Assembly: GCF_017744015.1 (NCBI RefSeq) | Contig: NZ_JAGHRA010000001.1 | Span: 186,001-250,000 of the forward strand | DNA: 64,000 nt | Reading direction: 5' to 3' | Source of the DNA: Paracoccus sp. R12_2 | GTDB taxonomy: Bacteria > Pseudomonadota > Alphaproteobacteria > Rhodobacterales > Rhodobacteraceae | In this document: positions 18,901 through 27,591 of the stretch, in pieces | Layout of the letters: the number at the start of each line of letters is the position of its first letter | How positions within the stretch are numbered: the first letter of the stretch is position 1 | Translations under genes and position numbers: made by a program | Notes under the pieces: generated by a model | Databases searched by the model: none | Told to the model about the DNA's origin: nothing | Seen by the model: the letters and a program-made list of their open reading frames with translations, nothing else

Positions 18901-19474
18901 CCTCTCGGTCATAGGGGCGCGCACCGCGCGCATCCGCCAGCGCATCGGCCCACCAGCGCAGCCGATGGGCGAACACCGCCATCGCTGCCTCGGCTGCGGC
19001 GCGATCATCGGGGTCGGTGATCCGGCCCTCTTCGTCAAAGCGACGCCAGGGCGATGCAAAGCTGAGCGTGTCGCGGATCGTGACGGTATGCAGTTCGGCC
19101 AGGATGATGCGCAGCGCCTCGATCGCCCGCAGGCCGCCCGAAATACCGCCATAGCCGATCAGCCCGACCGGGCGTGCCCACCATTCGGATGTCACCGAAT
19201 CGATCAGCGTCTTCAGATGTCCCGGCTCGGCATGATTGTATTCGGGCGTGACGATCACGAACCCGTCGGCACCGTGCATCCGTTCGCGCAGCCGCGCGAT
19301 GGCCGCCTGATCGCCGATCTGCAGCGGCAGCAGATCCGAGTCGGCGGGATCAAGGATTTCCGGCGCGAAACCGTGCAGGCGCAGCTGGCCTGCCACCCAA
19401 GCCGCGACCCGATCGTTGATGCGCCCTTCGCGGATCGAACCCAGGATCACCACGATCCGATTACCCTCAGTCAT
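18893..19474 (-). CDS. NAD(P)H-dependent FMN reductase
   Basis: A 193-residue flavodoxin-fold reductase. The phosphate-binding loop GSIREGRIN follows the first strand, and the second signature FVIVTPEYNHAEPGHLKTLID (about 73-93) matches the NADPH-dependent FMN reductase/ChrR-azoreductase family. It reduces flavin or small quinone-like acceptors. AAGGAAG lies five bases before the ATG. It is the first gene of the minus-strand series driven by the 19-base-spaced promoter under the SoxR operator, so it is probably induced by redox-cycling compounds. Confidence 0.9.
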   Translation of the reverse strand: MTEGNRIVVILGSIREGRINDRVAAWVAGQLRLHGFAPEILDPADSDLLPLQIGDQAAIARLRERMHGADGFVIVTPEYNHAEPGHLKTLIDSVTSEWWARPVGLIGYGGISGGLRAIEALRIILAELHTVTIRDTLSFASPWRRFDEEGRITDPDDRAAAEAAMAVFAHRLRWWADALADARGARPYDREDG

Positions 19475-19508
19475 CCCGTCTTCCTTGCCATTCCGGTCCA
19501 GGCTTGCA

Positions 19509-19539
19509 ACCCTAAGACCTCAACCAAAGTTCAGGACAA
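19509..19539 (-). promoter_or_regulatory. SoxR-type promoter with 19-base spacer
   Basis: On the minus strand, -35 TTGTCC (19534-19539) and -10 TAGGGT (19509-19514) are separated by exactly 19 bases. MerR-family activators such as SoxR act on promoters with this over-long spacing by untwisting the DNA. It drives the FMN reductase gene, whose ATG is 35 bases downstream of the -10. Confidence 0.72.
19518..19535. promoter_or_regulatory. soxR box: SoxR operator
   Basis: CCTCAACCAAAGTTCAGG is an 18-base near-palindrome with one mismatched pair. It has the length of the known SoxR box and keeps its CCTCAA left arm, AGG right end and central TT. It lies in the 72-base gap between soxR and the divergent FMN reductase, within the spacer of the minus-strand promoter. 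Confidence 0.78.
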
Positions 19540-19546
19540 GCTGAAA

Positions 19547-20041
19547 ATGTCCCGTGATTTCAAAGCCCATGCAGCATCGACCCCAATCATGTCGGTCGGT
19601 GCACTGTCTCGCCGAAGCGGTATATCCGTCTCGGCCATTCACTTTTATGAACGCGAAGGGCTGATCCGGTCCACCCGCAATGCCGCAAATCACCGGCGCT
19701 ATTCGCGGGCCAGCCTGCGCGTTCTGGCCATCATCAAGGCCGGCCAGCGCGCCGGTCTTCCACTTTCCGAAATCCGCACGGCCCTGACCCCGGCACTGAC
19801 CGGAAAGCCGCTGAACCGCGAGGAATGGCAGCGCATCTCGGAAGACTGGCGCGACGATCTGACCCGTCGGATCCGTCTGCTGGAACAGGTCCGCGACCAG
19901 CTTGCCGGCTGCATCCGCTGCGGATGTCTGTCGCACGAGCTGTGCGTCCTGTTCAACCCCGCGGACCGCGCCGCCGCGCAGGGTCCGGGTGCGCAGGGGC
20001 TGGAACCCGTCCCTGCCGATGACATACCGCGCGAAGGCTGA
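19547..20041 (+). CDS. soxR: Redox-sensing activator SoxR (MerR family, [2Fe-2S])
   Basis: A 164-residue MerR-family regulator. The winged helix-turn-helix is at about 16-50 (MSVGALSRRSGISVSAIHFYEREGLI), followed by the dimerising coiled coil. The cluster-binding motif CIRCGCLSHELC, with four cysteines in SoxR spacing, lies near residue 123, followed by NPAD. SoxR is switched on when the [2Fe-2S] cluster is oxidised by redox-cycling agents. It is divergent from an FMN reductase-MFS-ABC series with a SoxR box in between. A second ATG at MSVG has no ribosome-binding site. Confidence 0.93.
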   Translation: MSRDFKAHAASTPIMSVGALSRRSGISVSAIHFYEREGLIRSTRNAANHRRYSRASLRVLAIIKAGQRAGLPLSEIRTALTPALTGKPLNREEWQRISEDWRDDLTRRIRLLEQVRDQLAGCIRCGCLSHELCVLFNPADRAAAQGPGAQGLEPVPADDIPREG

Positions 20042-20140
20042 GTTTCGTGCCGACGCCGTCAGTCCCGACACCTTTCTGGCGGGGTTGCGCGACGGGCCGC
20101 GACGGCGGATGCTGGGGCAGCTGCAGATGCCGAAGGTCAG

Positions 20141-20866
20141 ATGTTCCCGATCCGCGATCACAATCCGTCCCAGCGCACCCCCATCGTGACATGGGCGATC
20201 ATCGCGTTGAATATCGTGATGTTCGTCCTGACCCTGCCCGGTTCGGATGCGGGGGCGGCACTGTGGGTGCGGCTGGCGCTGTATCCGCTGGCGATCATGC
20301 ACGGCGAGTATCTGTGGGGGCTGGCCAGTCACATGTTCCTGCATGCGGGACTGCTGCATCTGGGCGGCAACATGCTGTTTCTGTGGATCTTCGGCGACAA
20401 TCTTGAAGAACAGATGGGGCGGCCCGGCTTTCTGTTGTTCTACCTGGCGACGGGGCTTGCCGCCGCGGCCGCGCAGATCGCCGCCGATCCGGGATCGTCC
20501 GTGCCGATGGTCGGCGCATCCGGCGCGATCGCAGGCGTCATGGGGGGCTATCTGCTGATGTTTCCCCGCGCCCGCGTCGATGTGGTGGCGATCTTCATCA
20601 TCTTCTTCAAGGTCTTTACCGTGCCCGCATGGCTGATGCTGGGTGCATGGCTGGGGTTGCAGTTGTTCGGCGGGTTCACGGTCACGGGCGATCAGGGAGG
20701 CGTCGCCTATTGGGCCCACGCGGGTGGCTTCATCGCCGGCGTCGCACTGTGCGTGCCGTTGTTTCTGCGTCGGGGCGGCCCTCGCTTCTGGCAGGTGACC
20801 CATGGCCACCCGCCGCATCCCGAAGCCACCTACACGCAGACACGCATCCCGCGCGTCACACGCTAG
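20141..20866 (+). CDS. Rhomboid-family intramembrane serine protease
   Basis: A 241-residue polytopic membrane protein. HMFLHAGLLHLGGNMLFLWIFG contains the conserved HxxxHxxxN of rhomboids, GASGAIAGVMGGY holds the catalytic serine, and WAHAGGFIAG in the last helix holds the catalytic histidine. It would cleave transmembrane substrates in the inner membrane; substrates cannot be inferred. Its 3' end overlaps the convergent mnmD by 11 bases. Confidence 0.93.
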   Translation: MFPIRDHNPSQRTPIVTWAIIALNIVMFVLTLPGSDAGAALWVRLALYPLAIMHGEYLWGLASHMFLHAGLLHLGGNMLFLWIFGDNLEEQMGRPGFLLFYLATGLAAAAAQIAADPGSSVPMVGASGAIAGVMGGYLLMFPRARVDVVAIFIIFFKVFTVPAWLMLGAWLGLQLFGGFTVTGDQGGVAYWAHAGGFIAGVALCVPLFLRRGGPRFWQVTHGHPPHPEATYTQTRIPRVTR

Positions 20867-21566
20867 GCCCCTGCGCGTCTGTGTCGGTCATGTCGTCGCG
20901 CAGCCGCCCCACGCTCATGTGCCGCTTGCGCCCGAAACCGGGCCGCCGCTGGACCGCGAAACCGGCTTCCTCCAGCGCGCGCCGGACATGCCCGGCGGCG
21001 GTATAGGTCGCAAAACCGGCCCCCGCGGCGCTGTGCCGCCCGACCTGCGCCATCAGTTCGGCTGACCACATCTCGGGGTTCCTGGCGGGCGAAAATCCGT
21101 CCAGAAACCACGCATCCGCGCGTCCCGGCCACTCGGGCAAGGTGCGCCGCACATCGCCGATCACCAGCCGCAGATCGACCGTGCCCACCTGCAGCCGGGC
21201 GGCGCCCCATCCCTTGCGCAGTTGCGACGCCAGTCCGGCCAGTTCTGGGAACGCCGCATGCGCCTGGGCCAGCTGGTCCACGCTCATCGGATAAGCCTCG
21301 AAGCTTGTCATGACCACGGGGACGCGCGCGACCAGCGCGAGCGCCAGTGCGTTCAGCCCGGTGCCAAAGCCCAGCTCGGCCACATGGAACCCCGGCCGCA
21401 GCCGCGCCGGCAGGTCGTTGCCGTCCAGAAACACATGCCGTGTCTCGGCCAGACCGCCCGCAAGGCTGAAATACGGATCGTCGAAGCGGGTCGAGACCGG
21501 CACCCCGCCCTCTCGCCACGCCAGCTGCGGCTGGCCGCCATCCATCTGATCGACTAGATCGTTCAT
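20856..21566 (-). CDS. mnmD: tRNA 5-(methylaminomethyl)-2-thiouridine methyltransferase (MnmD/MnmC2-type)
   Basis: A 236-residue SAM-dependent methyltransferase matching the N-terminal half of enterobacterial MnmC, which methylates the aminomethyl group at tRNA wobble uridine 34. Visible features are the SAM-binding block ELGFGTGLNALAL, a VDLRLVIGD segment and the catalytic-region DAWFLDGFSPARNPEMW. No FAD domain is fused; an FAD oxidoreductase is encoded divergently next door. The start codon at 21566 shares a CATG with a possible start of that neighbour. Confidence 0.88.
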   Translation of the reverse strand: MNDLVDQMDGGQPQLAWREGGVPVSTRFDDPYFSLAGGLAETRHVFLDGNDLPARLRPGFHVAELGFGTGLNALALALVARVPVVMTSFEAYPMSVDQLAQAHAAFPELAGLASQLRKGWGAARLQVGTVDLRLVIGDVRRTLPEWPGRADAWFLDGFSPARNPEMWSAELMAQVGRHSAAGAGFATYTAAGHVRRALEEAGFAVQRRPGFGRKRHMSVGRLRDDMTDTDAQGPSV

Positions 21567-21594
21567 GGTCGCAGCTAGGCGAAGGGCGGGCGGT

Positions 21595-22629
21595 TTGACA
21601 AGCATCACCATCATCGGCGGCGGCATCCTTGGCCTGTCCTGCGCGTGGGAGATCGCGCGCCGCGGCGCCAAGGTCCGCGTCATCGAGGCGGACCGGATCG
21701 GCGCCGGATCGTCGGGCGGCAATGTCGGCGCGCTTGCCCCCCACGCCCCCGAGCAATGGAACGACAAGAAGGCGTTTCAGCTGGACAGCCTGCTGTTTGC
21801 CTCGGCGTTCTGGGCCGAGGTCGAGACTGTCTCTGGCCTTTCCAGCGGCTATGGGCGCACCGGTCGCCTGCAACCCGTCCCGGACATGGCCACGGCGGAA
21901 CGGTTGAAAACACGCATCGCAGGCGCGGATGCACGATGGCCCGCGACGATGCCGATGCGGCTGACGGACACCCCCGGATCGCCGCTGGTGCCCTGCAGTC
22001 CGACCGGGATCTGGCTTGAAGACCGGCTGACGGCCCGGCTGAACCCTTGTCTGGCGCTGGCCGCGCTGGCTGGCGCGATCCGGGCAAGGGGCGGGCAGAT
22101 CGTCGAAGGCCAATCAGCACGACCAGACGCGTCCACAGGTCCCGCGCTGTGGGCCACCGGCGCAGCGGGCCTTCAGATGCTGGGCGACGATCTGGGCAGA
22201 TCGGTCGGAAAGGGGATCAAAGGCCAGTCGGCGCTGCTGGATTTCCCGGCACCCGGCGCGCCGCAGGTCTTCGCCGATGGGCTGCATATCGTGCCGCATG
22301 CGGATGGCACGACCGCCGTCGGCTCTACCTCGGAAAATGATTTCGACCATCTGGCCCCCGACCTGATGCTGGACGACCTCGTCGCCCGCGCCCGCAGGAT
22401 CTGCCCTGCCCTGGCCCAGGCACGGATCGTCCAGCGTTGGGCCGGGATTCGGCCCCGCGCGAAATCGCGTGCGCCACTTCTCGGTCAGTGGCCGGGAAGG
22501 CCGGGCCATTACATCGCGAATGGCGGGTTCAAGATCGGCTTCGGCATGGCGCCCGGAATCGCCCGGCTGATGGCCGATCTGATCCTGACAGGTCAGGACC
22601 GGCTTCCAGACGCGTTCCGCCTGACCTGA
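21595..22629 (+). CDS. FAD-dependent oxidoreductase (DAO fold), possible MnmC1 partner
   Basis: A 344-residue glycine-oxidase-like flavoprotein. The dinucleotide loop GGGILGLSCAWE is at about 8-19, followed by RIGAGSSGGNVGALAP, a block also present in the oxidase half of MnmC. The C-terminal HYIANGGFKIGFGMAPGIARL is the second FAD contact. The TTG at 21595 gives the compact family N-terminus; an ATG at 21565 would add ten residues. Divergence from mnmD suggests removal of the carboxymethyl group from cmnm5 tRNA, but a D-amino-acid or glycine oxidase role is equally possible. Confidence 0.75.
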   Translation: MTSITIIGGGILGLSCAWEIARRGAKVRVIEADRIGAGSSGGNVGALAPHAPEQWNDKKAFQLDSLLFASAFWAEVETVSGLSSGYGRTGRLQPVPDMATAERLKTRIAGADARWPATMPMRLTDTPGSPLVPCSPTGIWLEDRLTARLNPCLALAALAGAIRARGGQIVEGQSARPDASTGPALWATGAAGLQMLGDDLGRSVGKGIKGQSALLDFPAPGAPQVFADGLHIVPHADGTTAVGSTSENDFDHLAPDLMLDDLVARARRICPALAQARIVQRWAGIRPRAKSRAPLLGQWPGRPGHYIANGGFKIGFGMAPGIARLMADLILTGQDRLPDAFRLT

Positions 22630-22679
22630 GACATTTTCTTTGGCGGAATACCCGCTGCGCCCCCGGCCTTCGCCCGGCG

Positions 22680-23201
22680 TCAGCCGGGCAAGGGCGAGAC
22701 ACCCACGACGACAGGGTGCAGCAGGAGAAGCGCGATCCACAGGCCAATGGCCGCCACTATCCGCAAGACCGAGGGCCGGAACACACACGGAAACCCCGAA
22801 CGGATCAGTCCCGAACCTGCAAAGACCAGCATCCCGCCGAACAGGATCGCATGCGCCAGATCGCCGTTCGCAACCAGATGCGCGGCCGCCCAGATCGCGA
22901 AGGCCATCAGCAGGCCCGACATCCCCGTCGCAATCGCGCCCGTCAGGATCGCCACGGGCATCGCCAGATTGACCAGCCAACGGCTGCCCGTGCCCGCCTG
23001 CGACAGCCCGACGTAGGGTGCGCCCGACGATGCCCGTACCAGCCAGATCAGCAGCGCGACCGAAACAAGGCTGAACGCCAGAAGATAGCCCCGCCGCCCC
23101 AGTCGGGCGATCAGCAGGCCCCGCGGCCCCGGCGCGGCCGGAACCATGTGCGCGGCCAGAAAGCAAATCCAGGCCAGCAGGTATTCGCTCCATCCGTTCA
23201 T
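22680..23201 (-). CDS. nnrU: NnrU-family membrane protein
   Basis: A 173-residue membrane protein with five or six hydrophobic helices. It starts with WSEYLLAWICFLAAHMVP, then has PRGLLIARLGRRGYLLAFSLVS, characteristic of NnrU. NnrU genes accompany nitric-oxide and nitrite reductase systems in denitrifiers, and relatives also act in carotenoid chemistry. No denitrification genes are visible here. The ATG at 23201 gives the family length; the ribosome-binding site is weak. Confidence 0.82.
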   Translation of the reverse strand: MNGWSEYLLAWICFLAAHMVPAAPGPRGLLIARLGRRGYLLAFSLVSVALLIWLVRASSGAPYVGLSQAGTGSRWLVNLAMPVAILTGAIATGMSGLLMAFAIWAAAHLVANGDLAHAILFGGMLVFAGSGLIRSGFPCVFRPSVLRIVAAIGLWIALLLLHPVVVGVSPLPG

Positions 23202-23271
23202 CCACCCGCAGATAGCCGCTTGCAGCCTGCCCCGCCAGCGGGTCAGACTGCGACAAAAGGAAAGGACGCGC

Positions 23272-23835
23272 ATGACCACCCGGCTCGACCACGCCTTCGC
23301 CAGCATCGACGCGGCAAACGCCCAGGACCCCAACCTGGAAGACGGAACACCTGCCAACCTGCTGTATGGCCAGCGCATGACAGCCGAACAGCAGCGGCTG
23401 TTTCCCGATGCCTCGGACCCGTTGCGGATCGCCTGTCGCGGCCAGCATATCGAACGATGGACACTGCCACGCGACGCCTATCCGATGGATCGGGCCGGTT
23501 ACCTGCAATGGCGGCAGGAACAGGGGCGACGCCACGCCGACCGAATCGCCGGGATCATGCGACAGGCGGGCTATGACGACGCAGATATCGACGCGGCGCG
23601 CAGGATGCTGACCAAGCAGGGCCTGAAGCGCGACCCCGAGGTGCAGGCCCTGGAGGATGTGATCTGCTTCACGTTCATCCGCTGGTATCTGGGCGATTTC
23701 ATGGCCGAGCAGCCGGATGAGAAAATGCCGCGCATCATCGAGAAGACCGCCAGAAAGATGTCCGCCGAAGGGCGCGCGCGGGCGCTGTCCGAATTCGAGA
23801 TGCCGGAAGCCTTCGCGCAGTATTTTCGCGACTGA
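23272..23835 (+). CDS. DUF4202-family protein
   Basis: A 187-residue soluble protein with conserved family features: an N-terminal RLDHAFASIDAANAQDPN segment, the RGQHIERWTLPRDAYPMDRAGYLQWR block near 57-82, and ALEDVICFTFIRWYLGDF near 125. AAAGGA lies five bases before the ATG. The stop overlaps the following CbiX-like gene by one base (TGATG), so the two are co-translated. Function is unknown; the family often sits near sulfite/nitrite reductase or siroheme genes, which fits the neighbour. Confidence 0.82.
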   Translation: MTTRLDHAFASIDAANAQDPNLEDGTPANLLYGQRMTAEQQRLFPDASDPLRIACRGQHIERWTLPRDAYPMDRAGYLQWRQEQGRRHADRIAGIMRQAGYDDADIDAARRMLTKQGLKRDPEVQALEDVICFTFIRWYLGDFMAEQPDEKMPRIIEKTARKMSAEGRARALSEFEMPEAFAQYFRD

Positions 23836-24539
23836 TGACACACCACATCAGCAAAGCCGTCATTGTCTCGCACGGTCAGCCGGGCGATCCCGAACCGCAG
23901 GAACAGGCGATCCGCGACCTCGCCGCGCGCGTCGCCGCAGAAAGTCCGGGCTGCGAGGTCAGGGGCGCGACATTGGCGATGCCGGGGGCGCTGGCCGATG
24001 CCTGCGACGATCACAGCCTGATCTATCCGATGTTCATGGCCGAGGGGTGGTTCACCGGCACGCAACTGCCGCGCAAGCTGGCCGAGGCAGGGGCCGCGAA
24101 CGCCCGCATCATGCGCCCGTTCGGCACCGATCCGGCACTGCCGCCGCTGATCGTTCGGCTGGCGCACGGTGCCGCCGCCGAACAAGGCTGGGCCCCGAAC
24201 GACACGACACTTCTGTTGACGGCCCATGGTTCAGGGCGGTCGCAGGCCAGCTTCAACATCACCTCGGCGCTGGCAGACCTGATCGCTCCGCATTTCGCCC
24301 GCGTGGTCACCGGCTTTGTCGAGCAGGATCCCTTCATCGCCGACGCGGCGCGCGGCCTGGCACGGGCGGTCAGCCTGCCTTTCTTTGCCCTCAGGGCCGA
24401 GCATGTGACCGATGACCTGCCGCAGGCGCTGGACCAGGCTGGGTTCGATGGTCCGCGTCTTCAGCCGATCGGTCTGGCGCCCGAGGTGCCCGCGATCATC
24501 GCCGATGCGCTTCGACGGGAAATTTCAAGCTTGAAATAA
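23835..24539 (+). CDS. CbiX/SirB-like sirohydrochlorin chelatase
   Basis: A 234-residue class II chelatase of the CbiX/SirB type, inserting Co or Fe into sirohydrochlorin. Two half-domains are visible: [15 protein letters not shown] at the N-terminus (the SHG motif with metal-binding His) and [12 protein letters not shown] near 130 (second AHGS motif). It is coupled to the DUF4202 gene. The last codons contain the 16-base palindrome proposed as the operator of the following catabolic operon. Confidence 0.82.
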   Translation: MTHHISKAVIVSHGQPGDPEPQEQAIRDLAARVAAESPGCEVRGATLAMPGALADACDDHSLIYPMFMAEGWFTGTQLPRKLAEAGAANARIMRPFGTDPALPPLIVRLAHGAAAEQGWAPNDTTLLLTAHGSGRSQASFNITSALADLIAPHFARVVTGFVEQDPFIADAARGLARAVSLPFFALRAEHVTDDLPQALDQAGFDGPRLQPIGLAPEVPAIIADALRREISSLK

Positions 24540-24542
24540 TAT
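24522..24542 (+). promoter_or_regulatory. Perfect palindrome overlapping a -10-like element
   Basis: ATTTCAAGCTTGAAAT (24522-24537) is a perfect 16-base palindrome, strikingly AT-rich for this DNA. It overlaps TAATAT (24537-24542), a good -10 hexamer, 42 bases before the first gene of the anthranilate operon. Size and placement suit a MarR-family repressor, and a marR gene is the third gene of that operon. Confidence 0.6.
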
Positions 24543-24546
24543 CTGC

Positions 24547-24583
24547 GCCGTGCCAGCTTTCCGATAACAGGAGGTGGCACGGC
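24547..24583 (+). promoter_or_regulatory. 9-base inverted repeat enclosing the ribosome-binding site
   Basis: GCCGTGCCA (24547-24555) and TGGCACGGC (24575-24583) are perfect arms separated by 19 bases that contain AGGAGG (24569-24574). The second arm ends directly at the ATG of the monooxygenase/reductase gene. It could form a translational hairpin or act as a second operator. Confidence 0.5.
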
Positions 24584-26869
24584 ATGAAGATTCTCTGCCT
24601 CGGCGGCGGCCCTGCGGGCCTGTATTTCGCGATCTCGATGAAATTGCGCGATCCCGCGCATCAGGTCACGGTCCTGGAACGCAACCGCGCCAACGACACA
24701 TTCGGCTGGGGTGTCGTGCTGTCTGATGACGCGCTGGAACGGATGCAGCGCAACGATCCGCAATCGACGCAGGCGATCCGCGACAACTTCATCTATTGGG
24801 ACGATATCGCGGTCATTCGCGACGGACATCGCGATGTGTCAGGCGGGCATGGCTTTGCCGGAATCGGGCGCAAGAAGATGCTGACGCTGCTGCAGGACCG
24901 CGCGCGCGAACTGGGCGTGGACATGCGGTTCGAAACCGAGTTCGGCAGCGCCGAAAGCTATGCCGGGGACTATGATCTGGTCGTCGCCTCGGACGGGCTG
25001 AACAGCAAGGTCCGGACCGAATATCAGGACGTGTTCAAGCCCGATATCGACATGCGCCTGTGCAAGTTCATCTGGCTGGGCACGCATCAGAAATTCAACG
25101 ACGCCTTCACCTTCATCTTCGAGCGGACAGAACACGGCTGGCTGTGGGCGCATGTCTATCAATTCGACGACGACACGGCGACCTTCATCGTCGAATGCAG
25201 CCAGCAGACCTGGGACAGCTTCGGCTTCGAAGCGATGACGAAGGAGCAGATCGTCGAAACCTGCCGGGCTGTCTTTGCCGATCATCTGGACGGGCATGAT
25301 CTGATGTCGAACGCGGCGCATCTGCGCGGCTCGGCGGTCTGGATGAACTTCCCCCGCGTGATCTGTGAACGCTGGTATCAGGGCAACGTCGTTTTGATGG
25401 GCGACGCGGCGGCGACGGGGCATTTTTCCATCGGTTCGGGTACACGGCTGGCTTTCGACAGCGCCATCGCACTTGCCGAATACCTGCATTCCGAACCCAC
25501 CATGGAACGCGCCTTCGAACGCTATCAGGAGGAACGCCGGCTCGAAGTTCTGCGCCTGCAATCGGCAGCCCGCAACAGCCTTGAATGGTTCGAACAGGTT
25601 GAACGTTACTTCGACCTGCAACCGATCCAGTTCACCTATTCGCTGCTGACGCGCAGCCAGCGGATCAGCCATGAAAACCTGCGCCTGCGCGATCCCGACT
25701 GGGTGCGCCGGGCCGAGGACTGGTTTCAGCAACAAGCCGGCGGTCAGCCCGGCCGCGCGCCGATGTTCGCCCCCTTCAACTTGCGCGATATGCGGCTGAA
25801 GAACCGCATCGTTGTGTCACCCATGGCGCAATACAAGGCAGTCGATGGCAAGCCTATGAACTGGCACCTTGTTCATTATGGCGAACGGGCCAAGGGCGGC
25901 GCGGGGCTGATCTATACCGAGATGACCTGCGTCTCGGCCGAAGGCCGGATCACGCCCGGCTGCCCCGGGCTGTATGCCCCGGAACACCAGGCCGCATGGC
26001 GCGAGATCACCGATTTCGTGCATGAGGAAACCGATGCCCGCATCTGTTGCCAGATCGGCCATTCGGGCCGCAAGGGCAGCACCCGCATCGGATGGCAGGG
26101 CATGGACCAGCCGCTGGCCGACGGAAACTGGCCGATCATGTCGGCCTCGGCCCTGCCATGGTCGGCCGACAATGCCGTGCCGCAGGAAATGACGCGGGCA
26201 CAGATGGATCAGGTCCGGGATCAGTTCGTCGCCGCGACCCGCATGGCCGAACGCGCCGGGTTCGACATGATCGAACTGCACGCCGCCCATGGTTACCTGA
26301 TCAGCGGATTCATCTCTCCGGTGTCCAACCGGCGCGCGGATGAATATGGCGGGTCTCTGGAAAACCGGATGCGTTGGCCGTTGGAGGTATTTGCCGCGAT
26401 GCGCGCGGCGTGGCCCGAAAGCAAACCGATGTCGGTCCGGATCAGCGCCAATGACTGGGTCGGCACTGACGGTGTCACGCCGGAAGACGCGGTGCAGATC
26501 GCCCGGCTGTTCCGTCAGGCCGGGGCCGATATCATCGACGTTTCCGCCGGCCAGACGACGCCTGACGCCCGCCCGGTCTATGGGCGCATGTTCCAGACGC
26601 CGTTTTCCGACCATATCAGGAACGAGGCCGGGATCGCGACCATGGCTGTCGGCAATATCTACGAACCCGACCATGTGAACTCGATCCTGATGGCGGGGAG
26701 GGCCGATCTGGTCTGTCTGGCGCGACCCCATCTTGCGGACCCTTACTGGACGCTGCATGCCGCCGTGGCCCTGGGGGACGAGGCGGCCGAATGGCCGCTG
26801 CCCTATCTGGCAGGCCGCGATCAGGCGCGCCGCCTTGCCGAACGTCAGGCCGAGGAGATCCGGGCGTGA
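24584..26869 (+). CDS. 2-aminobenzoyl-CoA monooxygenase/reductase (bifunctional flavoprotein)
   Basis: A 761-residue fusion of a class A flavin hydroxylase (about 1-385) and an Old Yellow Enzyme-type reductase (about 393-761). GGGPAGL at 7-13 and [19 protein letters not shown] near 270 bind [23 protein letters not shown] starts the OYE barrel, with [16 protein letters not shown] and [14 protein letters not shown] as its FMN/NADH signature. The architecture is that of the Azoarcus evansii enzyme that hydroxylates and reduces 2-aminobenzoyl-CoA to a non-aromatic cyclohexene-CoA; databases often call it salicylyl-CoA 5-hydroxylase. It heads the operon. Confidence 0.93.
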   Translation: MKILCLGGGPAGLYFAISMKLRDPAHQVTVLERNRANDTFGWGVVLSDDALERMQRNDPQSTQAIRDNFIYWDDIAVIRDGHRDVSGGHGFAGIGRKKMLTLLQDRARELGVDMRFETEFGSAESYAGDYDLVVASDGLNSKVRTEYQDVFKPDIDMRLCKFIWLGTHQKFNDAFTFIFERTEHGWLWAHVYQFDDDTATFIVECSQQTWDSFGFEAMTKEQIVETCRAVFADHLDGHDLMSNAAHLRGSAVWMNFPRVICERWYQGNVVLMGDAAATGHFSIGSGTRLAFDSAIALAEYLHSEPTMERAFERYQEERRLEVLRLQSAARNSLEWFEQVERYFDLQPIQFTYSLLTRSQRISHENLRLRDPDWVRRAEDWFQQQAGGQPGRAPMFAPFNLRDMRLKNRIVVSPMAQYKAVDGKPMNWHLVHYGERAKGGAGLIYTEMTCVSAEGRITPGCPGLYAPEHQAAWREITDFVHEETDARICCQIGHSGRKGSTRIGWQGMDQPLADGNWPIMSASALPWSADNAVPQEMTRAQMDQVRDQFVAATRMAERAGFDMIELHAAHGYLISGFISPVSNRRADEYGGSLENRMRWPLEVFAAMRAAWPESKPMSVRISANDWVGTDGVTPEDAVQIARLFRQAGADIIDVSAGQTTPDARPVYGRMFQTPFSDHIRNEAGIATMAVGNIYEPDHVNSILMAGRADLVCLARPHLADPYWTLHAAVALGDEAAEWPLPYLAGRDQARRLAERQAEEIRA

Positions 26870-27591
26870 CCCGCGTCCTGATAACCGGCGGCGGCAGCGG
26901 CACGGGCGCCGACATGGCCCGCGCCTTCGCCGATGCCGGGCACGAGGTGATCATCACCGGGCGTCGCATGGAAAGGCTGGCGCAGGTGGCGACAGGCGGC
27001 ATCCGCGCCGTGGCGGGCGATGTCAGCGACCCGGATCAGGTCCGCGCGATGTTCGATCAGGCCGGTCCCTGCCAGATCGTGATCGCCAATGCCGGCGTGG
27101 CCGAAGCCGCGCCCTTTGCCAGGGTCGATCTGGAACATTGGAGCCACATGATCGCCACCAATCTGACCGGCACCTTCCTGACGTTTCAGCAGGGACTGGC
27201 ACGAATGCAGACCGGCGGCCGGCTGATCGCCGTGGCCTCGATCGCGGGGCTGCGCGGGGCGGCCTATGCCGCGCCCTATGCCGCCAGCAAGCACGGCGTC
27301 ATGGGGCTGGTGCGGTCACTGGCCCACGAGGTCGCGAAGAAGGGCATCACCGTGAACGCGATCTGTCCGGGCTTTCTGGACACCGACATGACCCGCCGCA
27401 GCATCGCCAATATCATCGACAAGACCGGCCGGGACGAAGCCGAGGCGTTGGCATCCCTGACCGCCAGGAACCCGCAGGGACGTCTGGTCGCCCCGTCCGA
27501 GGTGACGGGCACCGCGATGTGGCTGACATCACCCTCGGCGGCCAGCGTCAACGGCCAGGCGATCATGCTGGACGGAGGCGAAAGCGCATGA
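26866..27591 (+). CDS. SDR-family oxidoreductase, probable hydroxyacyl-CoA dehydrogenase
   Basis: A 241-residue short-chain dehydrogenase. The cofactor loop [11 protein letters not shown] is at about 8-18, NAG near 75, and the catalytic serine (VASIAG) and YAASK are in canonical order; [10 protein letters not shown] follows. The GTG start overlaps the preceding stop (GTGA). In this operon it probably oxidises a hydroxy intermediate of the ring after the monooxygenase/reductase step, in a beta-oxidation-like sequence with the hydratase and dehydrogenase encoded downstream. Confidence 0.88.
   Translation: MTRVLITGGGSGTGADMARAFADAGHEVIITGRRMERLAQVATGGIRAVAGDVSDPDQVRAMFDQAGPCQIVIANAGVAEAAPFARVDLEHWSHMIATNLTGTFLTFQQGLARMQTGGRLIAVASIAGLRGAAYAAPYAASKHGVMGLVRSLAHEVAKKGITVNAICPGFLDTDMTRRSIANIIDKTGRDEAEALASLTARNPQGRLVAPSEVTGTAMWLTSPSAASVNGQAIMLDGGESA

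Noticed and set aside
16708..19020. 770-residue plus-strand open frame
   Set aside because: Antisense to three recognised transporter/ABC genes, highly Arg/Gln/His-rich and without family features.
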